Shown piece after piece: positions 33,979-42,309 of a stretch of 61,010 bases of DNA; the first letter of the stretch is position 1, and each line of letters opens with the position of its first letter. The stretch spans positions 1-61,010 of the forward strand of contig VBCA01000030.1 in NCBI GenBank assembly GCA_005881575.1. Direction: 5' to 3'. The DNA is from Betaproteobacteria bacterium. Its GTDB lineage: Bacteria; Pseudomonadota; Gammaproteobacteria; Burkholderiales; SG8-39. The position numbers were made by a program, and so were the translations under genes. Under the pieces are notes generated by a model, which ran no database searches, was not told the DNA's origin, and saw only the letters and a program-made list of their open reading frames with translations.

Positions 33979-35148
33979 ATGAAATCACGCAAGATCGCGC
34001 TGACGCTCGGCGCATTGGCCTCGATCTCGGCAGGGGTGGCCAGCGCGCAGGGGGTGCTGAGCTACAGCAAGGACGGGGCCAATGTCCAGTTGTACGGCGA
34101 CATCGACTACTACCTCAGCTACATGACCAGCAGCTCGGGCAGCAAGCTGATAGCCCTTCAGGACGGCGCCTATCTGCGCACGCGCTTGGGTGTGAAAGGC
34201 AGCAAGGAGATCGGGAACGGCTATTCCGCCACGTTCAACCTGGAGCAGGGCTTGAACGAAACCAACGGAGCGCAGGCCGACCTGTCGCGTCTTTTCGATC
34301 GCCAGCTCTGGGCGGGGTTCGCGACTCCGGCGGGTGAATTCCGGTTCGGCAGGCAAAACACGGCGATCTTCTACCGCGGCGGATACAACGACTTCACCGG
34401 ACGGACCCTGGGCTCGGTGATCAATACGTTCGGTACGCCTTCCCGCTACGACAGCGACATCGCCTGGATCTCGCCGCGCTGGGCGGGATTGCTCGCCGAA
34501 CTTCACTACTCGATCCAGGGGTCCCAACCGCAGCACAGCACCAATCAGGCCGTGTACCAGGCCGCGCTGGACTACGAAATGGGCCCCTTCCGCGTCGGTT
34601 ATGCCGGGATCGCGGGCAAGCCGCCGGCAGGCTCGGTCGTGGACAAGACGGTCGTCTACAACAGCTTCTACGGCAACTTCGACTACGGCATGGGCAAGGT
34701 GTATCTGCTGTACGTTCGTTCGAACAACCAGAGCACGACCCCTGCGACCCCCGCAACCGCGGGAACGCTGAACAACGGCGGCAACCCCCTGGGAACCACA
34801 GGATTACTGGTGACGGGTACCGACGTGGGCGCCAATACCTACTACAACATCTATCAGGTATCGGCCGACTACAAGATTACCCCGACGGTGCGCGTCGGCG
34901 CTCTCTATGGGCAAATCAAGGACGACTCCGGCGGCGGCAAGAACGCGGATGGCTGGGCGTTCGGGGCCTACTGGGATGTCACGAAGGAACTCATGATCTA
35001 CGGACTCGGAAATTCGCTTTCCAACGATCCCAACGCCGGCTTCCGTCCATCCGGTTCGGCGGGCTTGACCAAGACCTTCACCCTACCCGCTGACGTCAAT
35101 GGTCAGACCATTCGCATGGGTGCCATCGGCGCCGTATTCAAGTTCTGA
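33979..35148 (+). CDS. Outer-membrane porin, Burkholderiales trimeric type
   Basis: The protein has 389 residues with a signal peptide ending A-S-A-Q. It then shows alternating beta-strands with Y-G-D-I-D-Y-Y, G-S-K-E-I-G-N-G-Y-S-A-T-F-N-L-E and L-F-D-R-Q-L-W-A-G-F, and a terminal Phe needed for barrel assembly. An unusual insert rich in Thr, Ala and Asn (about residues 250-290) may be an external loop. Placed after the IclR gene and the TRAP operon, it probably supplies outer-membrane entry for the same substrate. Confidence 0.92.
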   Translation: MKSRKIALTLGALASISAGVASAQGVLSYSKDGANVQLYGDIDYYLSYMTSSSGSKLIALQDGAYLRTRLGVKGSKEIGNGYSATFNLEQGLNETNGAQADLSRLFDRQLWAGFATPAGEFRFGRQNTAIFYRGGYNDFTGRTLGSVINTFGTPSRYDSDIAWISPRWAGLLAELHYSIQGSQPQHSTNQAVYQAALDYEMGPFRVGYAGIAGKPPAGSVVDKTVVYNSFYGNFDYGMGKVYLLYVRSNNQSTTPATPATAGTLNNGGNPLGTTGLLVTGTDVGANTYYNIYQVSADYKITPTVRVGALYGQIKDDSGGGKNADGWAFGAYWDVTKELMIYGLGNSLSNDPNAGFRPSGSAGLTKTFTLPADVNGQTIRMGAIGAVFKF

Positions 35149-35162
35149 AATTGAGGAACCGG

Positions 35163-35197
35163 CTGGGTCGTAAGCGCGCTCGCGACTGACGACCCAG
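35163..35197 (+). terminator. Stem-loop after the porin gene
   Basis: CTGGGTCGT and ACGACCCAG form a perfect 9-bp stem with a GC-rich 17-nt loop, 14 nt after the porin stop. There is no T-run, so it may be a stabilising hairpin or a weak terminator. Confidence 0.5.
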
Positions 35198-35359
35198 TCC
35201 GGCACGTCCCTTCGCGCGCGGAGGGAAGCGGCGGTGCGCAGCAGCGCGCCTGCCGCACGGGTATGCTCATCCCTGCGCGTCACCGAGGCCATCGCCGAAG
35301 CGGCAAAGACGCGCCGGGTCGTATACTTGTCGGATCGCTGAGAGATGGGAAGAAACGCC

Positions 35360-35809
35360 ATGAACGTCCTCGTGCTTCACGGCATCAACCTCAACATGTT
35401 CGGCAAACGCGATCCCACTCACTACGGGACGATCACGCTGGCCGAGATCGACGCTCAATTGCAGGCGCTCGGCAAGGAGCTCGAGGTGACGGTCGAGTGC
35501 TTCCAGACCAACAGCGAGGCCGCGATGTGCGAGCGCATCCACAAAGCCTTCGCCGACAAGGTCGACGCCGTGCTGATCAACGCCGGCGCCTGGACGCACT
35601 ACAGCTACGGCATCCGGGACGCCCTTTCGATTCTCAAGGCGCCGATCGTCGAGGTGCACATGTCGAACATCCACGCCCGCGAGGAGTTTCGCCATCACTC
35701 GGTCGTGGCAGGAATCGCGAAGGGCCAGATCTGCGGCTTCGGCGTCGACAGCTATCTGCTCGGCTTGCGAGCGGCGGTGTCGGCTGTGAGCGGAGGCGCG
35801 AAACGCTGA
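35360..35809 (+). CDS. Type II 3-dehydroquinate dehydratase-like protein
   Basis: The protein has 149 residues from the ATG at 35360; an ATG at 35345 is less likely. It is the right size for type II dehydroquinase. The catalytic set is kept: Arg and Tyr in K-R-D-P-T-H-Y-G, Asn in I-N-A-G-A-W-T-H, and His in E-V-H-M-S-N-I-H-A-R-E-E-F-R-H-H-S. Usually conserved N-G-P-N-L-N reads H-G-I-N-L-N and S-N-H-E-G reads T-N-S-E-A, so this is a diverged paralogue. It could act in quinate breakdown together with the shikimate dehydrogenase of the nearby operon. Confidence 0.82.
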   Translation: MNVLVLHGINLNMFGKRDPTHYGTITLAEIDAQLQALGKELEVTVECFQTNSEAAMCERIHKAFADKVDAVLINAGAWTHYSYGIRDALSILKAPIVEVHMSNIHAREEFRHHSVVAGIAKGQICGFGVDSYLLGLRAAVSAVSGGAKR

Positions 35810-35880
35810 CGGCAACGGTATCGCGGCAAAGGCTTCGATTCGCCCGAATTTCGCAAACATACCCAATGACGCACAGCGCG

Positions 35881-36858
35881 ATGAAAATCGTCATCACCGG
35901 GGGCGGGGGCTTCATCGGCTTCAAGCTCGCGAAAGCCCTGCTCGCGCGCGGAACGCTCGCCTCGGAAAAGATCGCGCGTCTCACCCTCGTCGATCAGGCT
36001 TTTCCGGCCGGTCTTCCCGAGGACCCGCGCCTTGCGACGCTCGCCGGCGACATCTCCGACCCGAAGTTCGCCGCACGCGCGATCGCGCCGGACACTGGCT
36101 CGGTGTTCCATATGGCAGCAGTGGTCTCGGGCGCCGCGGAGGCGGATTTCGATCTCGGAATGCGGGTCAACCTGCAAGGCATGCGCAACGTGCTCGAGCA
36201 GGCGAGACGCATTTGCGACGCGGCCGCGCAGCCGCCGCGTCTGGTCTTCGCGAGCTCGGTGGCGGCCTTCGGCGGCGACCTGCCCAAGGTTCTCGACGAC
36301 TCGACCACGCCCGCGCCGCAGACTTCCTACGGCTCGCAGAAGGTGATCGGCGAATATCTCGTGAGCGACTTCTCGCGCAAAGGCTACGTAGACGGCAGGT
36401 CGCTGCGGCTTCCGACCATCGTCGTGCGGCCGGGAAAGCCGAACGCGGCGGCCTCGTCCTTTGCGAGCGCCGTGGTGCGCGAGCCCCTCAACCGAATCCC
36501 CTACGAATGCCCGCTTCCGCCCGAAACGGGAGTCTGGCTGCTCTCGCCGCGCCGCGTGGTAGAGGCCTTGATCCACGCCTACGACCTTCCGGCCTCGGAA
36601 TGGGGCTGGAACCGCGTGGTGAACCTGCCCGGGATCACGGTGACGGTCGCCGAGATGATCGCGGCCATGGGGAAGATCGCGGGATCCGAGGTCGCGAAGC
36701 GCGTGTCCTGGAAGCCCGACGCGCGCATCGAGGCGATCGTGAAGACCTGGCCTGTGCGCTTCGCGACAACTCGCGCGCTTGAGCTCGGATTCAAAGCGGA
36801 TCCCGACATCGAGACCGTGATCCGCGACTACATCGCCGACGAGGGCATCAAACTCTAG
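35881..36858 (+). CDS. denD: NAD-dependent dehydrogenase, D-erythronate dehydrogenase (DenD)-like
   Basis: The protein has 325 residues from the ATG at 35881; an ATG at 35866 would add five residues. The NAD site is G-G-G-G-F-I-G, with F-A-S-S-V-A-A-F-G and Y-G-S-Q-K as the catalytic Ser/Tyr/Lys region, and R-L-P-T-I-V-V-R-P-G-K-P-N, typical of DenD-like proteins. DenD oxidises the C2 hydroxyl of D-erythronate. The lack of kinase and isomerase partners (DtnK, OtnI, DenD-linked genes) nearby leaves the pathway open. A truncated relative lies at 13613. Confidence 0.75.
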   Translation: MKIVITGGGGFIGFKLAKALLARGTLASEKIARLTLVDQAFPAGLPEDPRLATLAGDISDPKFAARAIAPDTGSVFHMAAVVSGAAEADFDLGMRVNLQGMRNVLEQARRICDAAAQPPRLVFASSVAAFGGDLPKVLDDSTTPAPQTSYGSQKVIGEYLVSDFSRKGYVDGRSLRLPTIVVRPGKPNAAASSFASAVVREPLNRIPYECPLPPETGVWLLSPRRVVEALIHAYDLPASEWGWNRVVNLPGITVTVAEMIAAMGKIAGSEVAKRVSWKPDARIEAIVKTWPVRFATTRALELGFKADPDIETVIRDYIADEGIKL

Positions 36859-36864
36859 CTCGCG

Positions 36865-37380
36865 TCAATCGCGCCTGATCTGCGGGGTGCCGTTCCCGGT
36901 AGAGGCGTAATTGAGCCCGCCCGGCTTCGCTCTGGCGAGGGCGACGAATTCCTTCAGTGTCTTCGCGGGAGTCTCGGCGCTGGTCGCGAACGCGAGCGCC
37001 CCTGTCGCGACGAGCGATACGGGAGCGAAGCTCCTCAGGGGATCGTACGGCGCCGATTTGCTCAACGCCGCGTTGAGGGCGAAAGACGTCGCGGTCATCA
37101 TCAGCGCGTAGCCGTCGCCCGGTGCTTTGGCCACCAGCTCCGCGCCGATGTTGCCGCTCGCGCCCGGCTTGTTGTCGACGATGACCGATGCGCCCCAGCG
37201 CTCGCCGAGCTTCTGCCCTGCGAGGCGCGCGAGGATGTCCGGCCCCGTGCCGAGGGAAAACGGCACGACGATGGTGACGACCCTGCCGGGAGCCGGGTAC
37301 GACGGCTGCGCATGCGCCGCCGCCGCGGGAAAGAGCAGGCCGGCTGCCAGCGCCGAATGTCCGAGAAATTTCAGGGCCAT
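36865..37380 (-). pseudogene. Bug/TctC-family gene truncated at the C-terminal half
   Basis: The first 167 residues are a normal Bug protein: signal peptide, F-S-L-G-T-G-P-D-I-L-A-R, V-D-N-K-P-G-A-S-G-N-I-G, G-D-G-Y-A, and L-N-Y-A-S-T-G-N-G-T-P-Q. It then ends I-R-R-D-stop, where family members continue for about 150 more residues. The break lies a few bases beyond the end of the convergent DenD gene. Domain 2 of the binding protein is missing, so it should not bind ligand. Confidence 0.8.
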
Positions 37381-37395
37381 CGGGTCGGCACGTGC

Positions 37396-38238
37396 TCACG
37401 CGCGCGCGAAGAAAGCGAGCGTCCTCGCCTCGATGCTCCGGCGCGGCGGCGCCCCCGCAGGCGTGTTGGGGTCGTTGAACGAGCTGTGCGCGGTGAAGCG
37501 CGCGCGCCCGTCCTTCGCGGAATCGAATACCTTGAAGACGAGCGCCTCGTCGCGCCGCATCCGCGGGAAATAGAACCAGCGGTGATCCGCGTTGTAGCCG
37601 ATGCGGTAGGTCTCGCCTACGCGGTTCGGATAGCGGCGCTCGGCGCGAATCAGGTCCTTCGGGGCGAGGGTGCGCGCATCGGCGATCGCGAGCGGGTTGG
37701 ACTGGATCGGCTCGTTTGTCGCACGCCACACCTGGATGATGGCGAAGCGTCCCTGCAGGAGCGCGTCCGCTTCGTCAGGCAGCAGGTCGCGCACGCGCTG
37801 CGGCCCGGACCACTCCGTATAGTCATTGTGCACGGTGAGCACGGGCTCGCGCACGAGCTTCGCCTCGCGCTCGGCCTCGTCGCCCGAGCGCAGCGTGTGA
37901 TCGAAAACGACGACCCGCGTGGCGCCGGAAACCTTCTTCACGAGCGCCTCGACCTCGGGGTAGTAGACGCGCTTCAACTCGTCGACGTCGAAGAAATCGC
38001 GCACCTGCGTCTTGTGCTCGGCGAATTCGAAGCCCGTGACCTCGAGATCGAACTCGTCTTTCAGCGGCCGGCCGTCGTGGATCGCCACCGCCCGCTCCTC
38101 GGTTTCACCCGACTGGCGGCGGTGAATGTTCCCCGGGCCGAAGGTCTCGTTTACCGGTTTCGCGCCGGTGTCGAGGGTGTAGTGGAGCCCGGCGCTCACC
38201 GCGCCGGCTTCAGACCCAATGACCGTTGTCTCGCTCAT
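37396..38238 (-). CDS. CmcJ/NvfI-family oxidoreductase-like protein
   Basis: The protein has 280 residues from the ATG at 38238. It shows V-H-N-D-Y-T at about residue 140, followed by W-R-A-T-N-E-P-I-Q-S-N-P-L-A, a pattern I recognise from the CmcJ/NvfI (GA4-desaturase-like) group related to Fe(II)/2-oxoglutarate enzymes. There is no signal peptide. It runs divergently from a Bug binding-protein gene. The actual reaction is unknown. Confidence 0.72.
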   Translation of the reverse strand: MSETTVIGSEAGAVSAGLHYTLDTGAKPVNETFGPGNIHRRQSGETEERAVAIHDGRPLKDEFDLEVTGFEFAEHKTQVRDFFDVDELKRVYYPEVEALVKKVSGATRVVVFDHTLRSGDEAEREAKLVREPVLTVHNDYTEWSGPQRVRDLLPDEADALLQGRFAIIQVWRATNEPIQSNPLAIADARTLAPKDLIRAERRYPNRVGETYRIGYNADHRWFYFPRMRRDEALVFKVFDSAKDGRARFTAHSSFNDPNTPAGAPPRRSIEARTLAFFARA

Positions 38239-38249
38239 GGCTTCGGGCA

Positions 38250-38255
38250 ATTATA
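38250..38255 (-). promoter_or_regulatory. Perfect TATAAT -10 box close to a start codon
   Basis: On the minus strand TATAAT lies 11 nt before the ATG at 38238. A transcript from this box would have a leader of about 5 nt, so the CmcJ-like mRNA may be nearly leaderless. No good -35 is visible. Confidence 0.45.
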
Positions 38256-38319
38256 GCCCCGCGACGACGCGCTTTCCCCCGGAGGCGGGGCTCTGATAGT
38301 CTCTAGCCGAGGAGGAGTC

Positions 38320-39270
38320 ATGAGAGGGACCACGGCGGTTCTCGTGTGGGTGCTTGCGCTCGCGGCCAACGCGGCGGCGCAGGAATTCCCTTCGAAGCCG
38401 GTGCACCTCGTCGTCCCGTTTCCCGCGGGCGGTCCGCTCGACATTTCCGGCCGGCTGATCGGGAAGGAATTGCACGACCGCTGGGGGCAGCCGGTCATCG
38501 TCGAGAACAAGCCCGGGAGCACCATCGGTCCCGAGTACCTCGCGAAGAGCGCCCCCGACGGCTACACGCTCATGATCATCAGCTCGACCCCGCTCGTTAC
38601 CCTGCCTCACCTGCAGAAGGTGCCCTACGACGTGTTGAAGGATCTGGTCGGCGTGACGCAGACCACGCTCCTCACCTATGCCTTCGTCGTCAATCCGGCG
38701 ACCGGGATCGCATCGATCCAGGAACTGATCGCGAGGGCCAAGAAGGAACCAGGCGGTCTCAATTACGCGAGCGCGGGAAACGGCTCGGGGCAGCATCTTT
38801 ACGTCGAGCTGCTGAAGAGCGCGGCGGGGATCACCCTCACCCACGTGCCTTACAAAGGCGCCGCGCCCGCCCTCCAGGCGGTCCTTTCCGGAGAGCCCCC
38901 GATCATGCTCGACGTGACCGTTGCGGTGATCCCCCACGTCAAGGCGGGAAAGCTGCGCGCCCTCCTCGTCACCGGCAGCGCGCCGCTCGAGCAGCTGCCG
39001 GGTGCGGTTCCTTTCGATTCGCTCTTTCCGGGACTGGGCATCCCGGGCTGGCACGGCATCTTCGCGACCGGCGGAACGCCAAAGCTGATTCTCGACAAGC
39101 TCGCCGCGGACATCCGCGCGGTGCTGCAGATCGCGACGGTCGCGAACCGCTTCCGCGAGCTGGGGGTCGAGCCTTCGGGCGTCTCCGGCGACGCCTTTAA
39201 CGACATCGTGCGGCGCGACTACGCGCGCTGGGGCGAGATCATCCGCGCGAACAAGCTGCGCGCGGATTGA
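38320..39270 (+). CDS. Bug/TctC-family periplasmic binding protein
   Basis: The protein has 316 residues with GAGGAG before the ATG. It has a signal peptide ending A-A-A-Q and F-P-S-K-P-V, V-P-F-P-A-G-G-P-L-D-I, V-E-N-K-P-G-S and P-D-G-Y-T. The residues after the ligand loop (S-T-I-G-P-E-Y) are shorter than in its paralogues here. It stands alone between a divergent CmcJ-like gene and the convergent Crp/Fnr gene. Confidence 0.92.
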   Translation: MRGTTAVLVWVLALAANAAAQEFPSKPVHLVVPFPAGGPLDISGRLIGKELHDRWGQPVIVENKPGSTIGPEYLAKSAPDGYTLMIISSTPLVTLPHLQKVPYDVLKDLVGVTQTTLLTYAFVVNPATGIASIQELIARAKKEPGGLNYASAGNGSGQHLYVELLKSAAGITLTHVPYKGAAPALQAVLSGEPPIMLDVTVAVIPHVKAGKLRALLVTGSAPLEQLPGAVPFDSLFPGLGIPGWHGIFATGGTPKLILDKLAADIRAVLQIATVANRFRELGVEPSGVSGDAFNDIVRRDYARWGEIIRANKLRAD

Positions 39271-39279
39271 TCCGCGCCG

Positions 39280-39930
39280 CTACCACGTCCGCGGCAGCGC
39301 GCGGGCGATGGTGATGCGGTCGCCCTTGATCTCGATGTAGCCACCTTCGGCGAGGTCGTCGAGGATCTTGCCGATCATTTCTCGGGAAGCGCCGGCGCGA
39401 GCGGCTATCTCCTGCGGCTTCGGCCGGTTTTCGACGACCAGAACGCCGTCGCGCTCCACGGCGAGGTCGAGAAGCATGCGCGCCACGCGGCCGTACACGT
39501 CCATGAGCCCGAGGGTCTTCACGTCGTTGGTGAGCGCGCGCACTCGCTTGATCAGCTTGAGGATGAGGTGCAGCGCGAATTCCGGGCTCTTTTTCACGAA
39601 TTCCTTGAAATCCTCCTTCGGCACGACCAGGAACTGCGTCGGCACGAGCGTCATCACCGAAGCCGAGCGCGGACCCTCGTCGAGCACCATCTCCCCGAAG
39701 TACTCCCCGGGCCCGGCTTCGCCGAGCGCGACCTCCTTGCCCTCGTCGCTGACGTAGATCTTCACGCGTCCCGAGACGATGATGTACAGCGAATCGGTGC
39801 GCTCGCCCTCGCGGACGACGACGGTGTTCTTCGGGAACGTCCGCGTTACCGCACGCTGGGCGAAGTCCCTGAGATCGATTACGTCTAGGAGCTCGTCGGG
39901 TGACGGGCCCTTGGGTTTGCGTTTTTCCAT
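39280..39930 (-). CDS. Crp/Fnr-family transcriptional regulator
   Basis: The protein has 216 residues. A cyclic-nucleotide-binding beta-roll (about 30-130) contains F-G-E-M-V-L-D-E-G-P-R-S-A, which matches the CRP phosphate-binding cassette with the Glu and Arg-Ser pair kept, so cAMP or a related ligand may bind. There are no FNR-type N-terminal Cys residues. The C-terminal HTH (about 165-210) reads E-I-A-A-R-A-G-A-S-R-E-M-I-G-K-I-L. It is the last gene of a seven-gene minus-strand catabolic operon, 14 nt after the lactonase gene. Confidence 0.9.
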   Translation of the reverse strand: MEKRKPKGPSPDELLDVIDLRDFAQRAVTRTFPKNTVVVREGERTDSLYIIVSGRVKIYVSDEGKEVALGEAGPGEYFGEMVLDEGPRSASVMTLVPTQFLVVPKEDFKEFVKKSPEFALHLILKLIKRVRALTNDVKTLGLMDVYGRVARMLLDLAVERDGVLVVENRPKPQEIAARAGASREMIGKILDDLAEGGYIEIKGDRITIARALPRTW

Positions 39931-39944
39931 AGGCTCCCTGGAGT

Positions 39945-40853
39945 TCAGCCCGCGAACCGCGGCTCGGGCAGCCCGCGGATCCCCAGGCCCGTGATGCGAA
40001 ACAGGCTCCCCGCGAGGAACTGCGGCTTCGCTTCCTTCGCGAAGCGGCCGTGCGCGGCGGGGTGCTTCACCCTCGCCATCGAGGTGACGTAGATTTCGTC
40101 GAGCTTCTCCCCGCCGAAGACGACGCTGGTGATGTTCCTCACCGGCATACCGATCTTGCGCTCGACCGAGCCGTCGGGCGCGTAGCGCACGAGCTCGCCC
40201 GAGATGAGCTGCGCGTTCCATACGCAGCCCTCCGCATCGACGGTCGAGCCGTCGGCGACGCCCGCCTCGCTCTTGAACGAGGCGAACAGGCGCTTGTTCG
40301 CGGGCGTGCCGGTCGCGAGGTCGTAGTCGTAGGCCCAGATCTCGCCCTGGAAGCTGTCGGCGAAGTAGAAGGTCTTGTCGTCCGGGCTCCAGCACGGGCC
40401 GTTCGAGCAGATGATACCGTCGTCGACCAGGGTGACGGAGAGATCGGGATCGAGGCGCCACAGCCCGCAGAGCTTCAGCTCTTCTTTGTCGTCCATGCCG
40501 CCGGCGAAGAAGCGCCCGCGGCGGTCGCACTTGCCGTCGTTCAGGCGCGTGCGCGGCTGCCCTGCGTGGACGAGCTCGATCGCGTCGAGCTTGCCGGACT
40601 GGAAGTCGAAGAAATAGAAACCGTCGTCGAGCGCGAGCACCGCGCCGCCTTTCTTGCGCAACGCGAGCGCCCCGATGTCGCGCTTGAGCGCCCAGTTCTC
40701 GGTCTTGCCGCTCTTCGGATCGAGCCTCCAGATCGAGGGCTTGCCGACTCGCCGGCCGGTCCCGTCAACCCAGTAGAGCCGGCCTTCCTCGACGTCCCAG
40801 ACCGGGCCTTCGCCGAGATGGTTGGCGCACTCGAGGACGCATTCGATCTGCAC
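39945..40853 (-). CDS. SMP-30/gluconolactonase-family lactonase
   Basis: The protein has 302 residues and the six-bladed propeller layout of SMP-30 lactonases. The metal ligands are kept: Glu in L-G-E-G-P-V-W (about 15), Asn/Asp in R-L-N-D-G-K-C-D, Asn in C-S-N-G-P-C-W-S, and Asp in V-A-D-G-S-T-V-D. It hydrolyses a sugar lactone in the cytoplasm. The operon also encodes a DapA-like aldolase, which fits breakdown of a sugar acid via a keto-deoxy acid. Confidence 0.88.
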   Translation of the reverse strand: MQIECVLECANHLGEGPVWDVEEGRLYWVDGTGRRVGKPSIWRLDPKSGKTENWALKRDIGALALRKKGGAVLALDDGFYFFDFQSGKLDAIELVHAGQPRTRLNDGKCDRRGRFFAGGMDDKEELKLCGLWRLDPDLSVTLVDDGIICSNGPCWSPDDKTFYFADSFQGEIWAYDYDLATGTPANKRLFASFKSEAGVADGSTVDAEGCVWNAQLISGELVRYAPDGSVERKIGMPVRNITSVVFGGEKLDEIYVTSMARVKHPAAHGRFAKEAKPQFLAGSLFRITGLGIRGLPEPRFAG

Positions 40854-40859
40854 AGTCGG

Positions 40860-41306
40860 TTAGCAGTCTCCGACGCGCCGCGCCATGACCCGGCTGACCG
40901 ACCCGGTTCGCTTGGCCGCTTTCGGATCGCCGAGGTTGAAGTCCAGATTCAGCGTGCCCTGCAGGGTGTCTGGCGTGTAGTCGACGGAACCATGGCCCCC
41001 TATCGCGAAAATACCTTCGCACTTCACATCGAATTCGAAATGCCCGGATGATCCGGTCTTGCCGGAAATCGCGCAGCCCGTCGCGCCGGGCACCGACATT
41101 TCCGCGAGCAGGCGGCTGGGATCGCGCGCGTCGGCGGCGGTGAGGCACTGAGGGCGCGTGATCGCGGGCTGTTTGAATGCCGGATCCGAAGGAACCGAGA
41201 ATTCGACGCTCATGTTCCACAAGCCGGGCCGGACGTCGGCCTGCGCGGCGGCGAACGGGCTCGCTGCGAGCCCCAGCACGAACAGACCGAGGCGAACTTG
41301 CTGCAT
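40860..41306 (-). CDS. DUF3617-type secreted protein
   Basis: The protein has 148 residues with a signal peptide ending A-A-A-Q-A. The V-R-P-G-L-W-N-M-S-V-E opening and a conserved Cys pair (Q-C-L-T and G-C-A-I-S) fit the DUF3617 family of small periplasmic proteins. The role is unknown. It is in the middle of the catabolic operon, 6 nt before the lactonase gene, so its position is probably not random. Confidence 0.75.
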   Translation of the reverse strand: MQQVRLGLFVLGLAASPFAAAQADVRPGLWNMSVEFSVPSDPAFKQPAITRPQCLTAADARDPSRLLAEMSVPGATGCAISGKTGSSGHFEFDVKCEGIFAIGGHGSVDYTPDTLQGTLNLDFNLGDPKAAKRTGSVSRVMARRVGDC

Positions 41307-41335
41307 GATCGACCTCCTCGTGAAACGCGCGACGA

Positions 41336-42295
41336 CTACGCGGCCCTGCGCGCTTTTCCGGCGTGATCGAGCAGGCCCGCGGCAATGAGCGCTCTGCGGA
41401 TACGCTCGATCTCGGCCTGCGGGATCTTGACCAGAGGCGGGCGCACCGCCGCGCGGGGAAGCTTGCCCATCATCACCAGGGCCTCCTTCATGCGGTTGTG
41501 CATGTCCACCCACGGCTCCGAGTAGAACGCTTCCGCCGTCGGCCAGATGCGCTCGTTGATTTCCTTCGCGGTCGCGAGGTCGTTCGCCTGCACCGCTTTG
41601 AAAAGCTTCACCTGCAGATCCGCGATCACCGAGCCGCTGCCCGAGAGCAGGCCATTGCAGCCCAGCACGAGCGAGCCGAGGAGCCAGGAGCTGTGCGTGG
41701 TGAGCACGCTCACCGGGGGCTTGAGCGACTGCAGCGTGCGGATCTGGCGCTCGTGCAGCTGCGGGCTCGCGCACCAGTCCTTGATCGCCGTTACCTGCGG
41801 CACCGCCTCGATGATCTTCAGCAAGGTCGCGAGCGGATAGCCCTGGCTGCCTGAGAGGGGGTACTGAAAGGCGATGATCGGAAGGTCAGCCGCGCCGGCG
41901 ACGCGCCGGAAGTGCTCGACCGCCATCTCCGGACGCTGTCCCATCGTGAAGGGCCCGGGCGGGAAAACGAGCAAGGCGCCCGCTCCACCCTCGGCCGCCA
42001 TCTTCGCGATGCGCGCGGCCTCGAAGCTGCCTTCCGCGTACACGCCGTGCACGATCGGCAGCCGCCCGCCGATCTCGTTTTGAGTGATCGCCAGGACGCG
42101 CTTCTGCTCGTCGAACGTGCAGGAAGCGACTTCGGTCGAGTGCGCGTTGATGGTGATCGCAGAGAGGCCTTCCACCGAGGCGACGTCGCGCAAGTGTGCG
42201 CGGAAGGACGGCTCGTCGATCGACAAGTCTTCATGGAAGGGAAGCAGCACCGCGGGGATGACCCCCCGGGGAATCCACTTCGCGTCGCGCGTCAT
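41336..42295 (-). CDS. Dihydrodipicolinate-synthase-family aldolase
   Basis: The protein has 319 residues from the ATG at 42295 (AAGGAG upstream). It is a TIM barrel with the Schiff-base Lys in A-I-K-D-W (about 170) and the catalytic Tyr in F-Q-Y-P-L-S (about 140). The usual GTTGE turn reads N-A-H-S-T-E. Such catabolic paralogues cleave or dehydrate 2-keto-3-deoxy sugar acids. The neighbouring lactonase and Bug genes support a sugar-acid role over lysine synthesis. Confidence 0.85.
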   Translation of the reverse strand: MTRDAKWIPRGVIPAVLLPFHEDLSIDEPSFRAHLRDVASVEGLSAITINAHSTEVASCTFDEQKRVLAITQNEIGGRLPIVHGVYAEGSFEAARIAKMAAEGGAGALLVFPPGPFTMGQRPEMAVEHFRRVAGAADLPIIAFQYPLSGSQGYPLATLLKIIEAVPQVTAIKDWCASPQLHERQIRTLQSLKPPVSVLTTHSSWLLGSLVLGCNGLLSGSGSVIADLQVKLFKAVQANDLATAKEINERIWPTAEAFYSEPWVDMHNRMKEALVMMGKLPRAAVRPPLVKIPQAEIERIRRALIAAGLLDHAGKARRAA

Positions 42296-42309
42296 CGGCA
42301 CTCCTTGGA

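Noticed and set aside
35263-35880. Long N-terminal extension of the DenD-like gene
   Set aside because: The extension overlaps the dehydroquinase gene in another frame and has shadow composition; the family begins at M-K-I-V-I-T.
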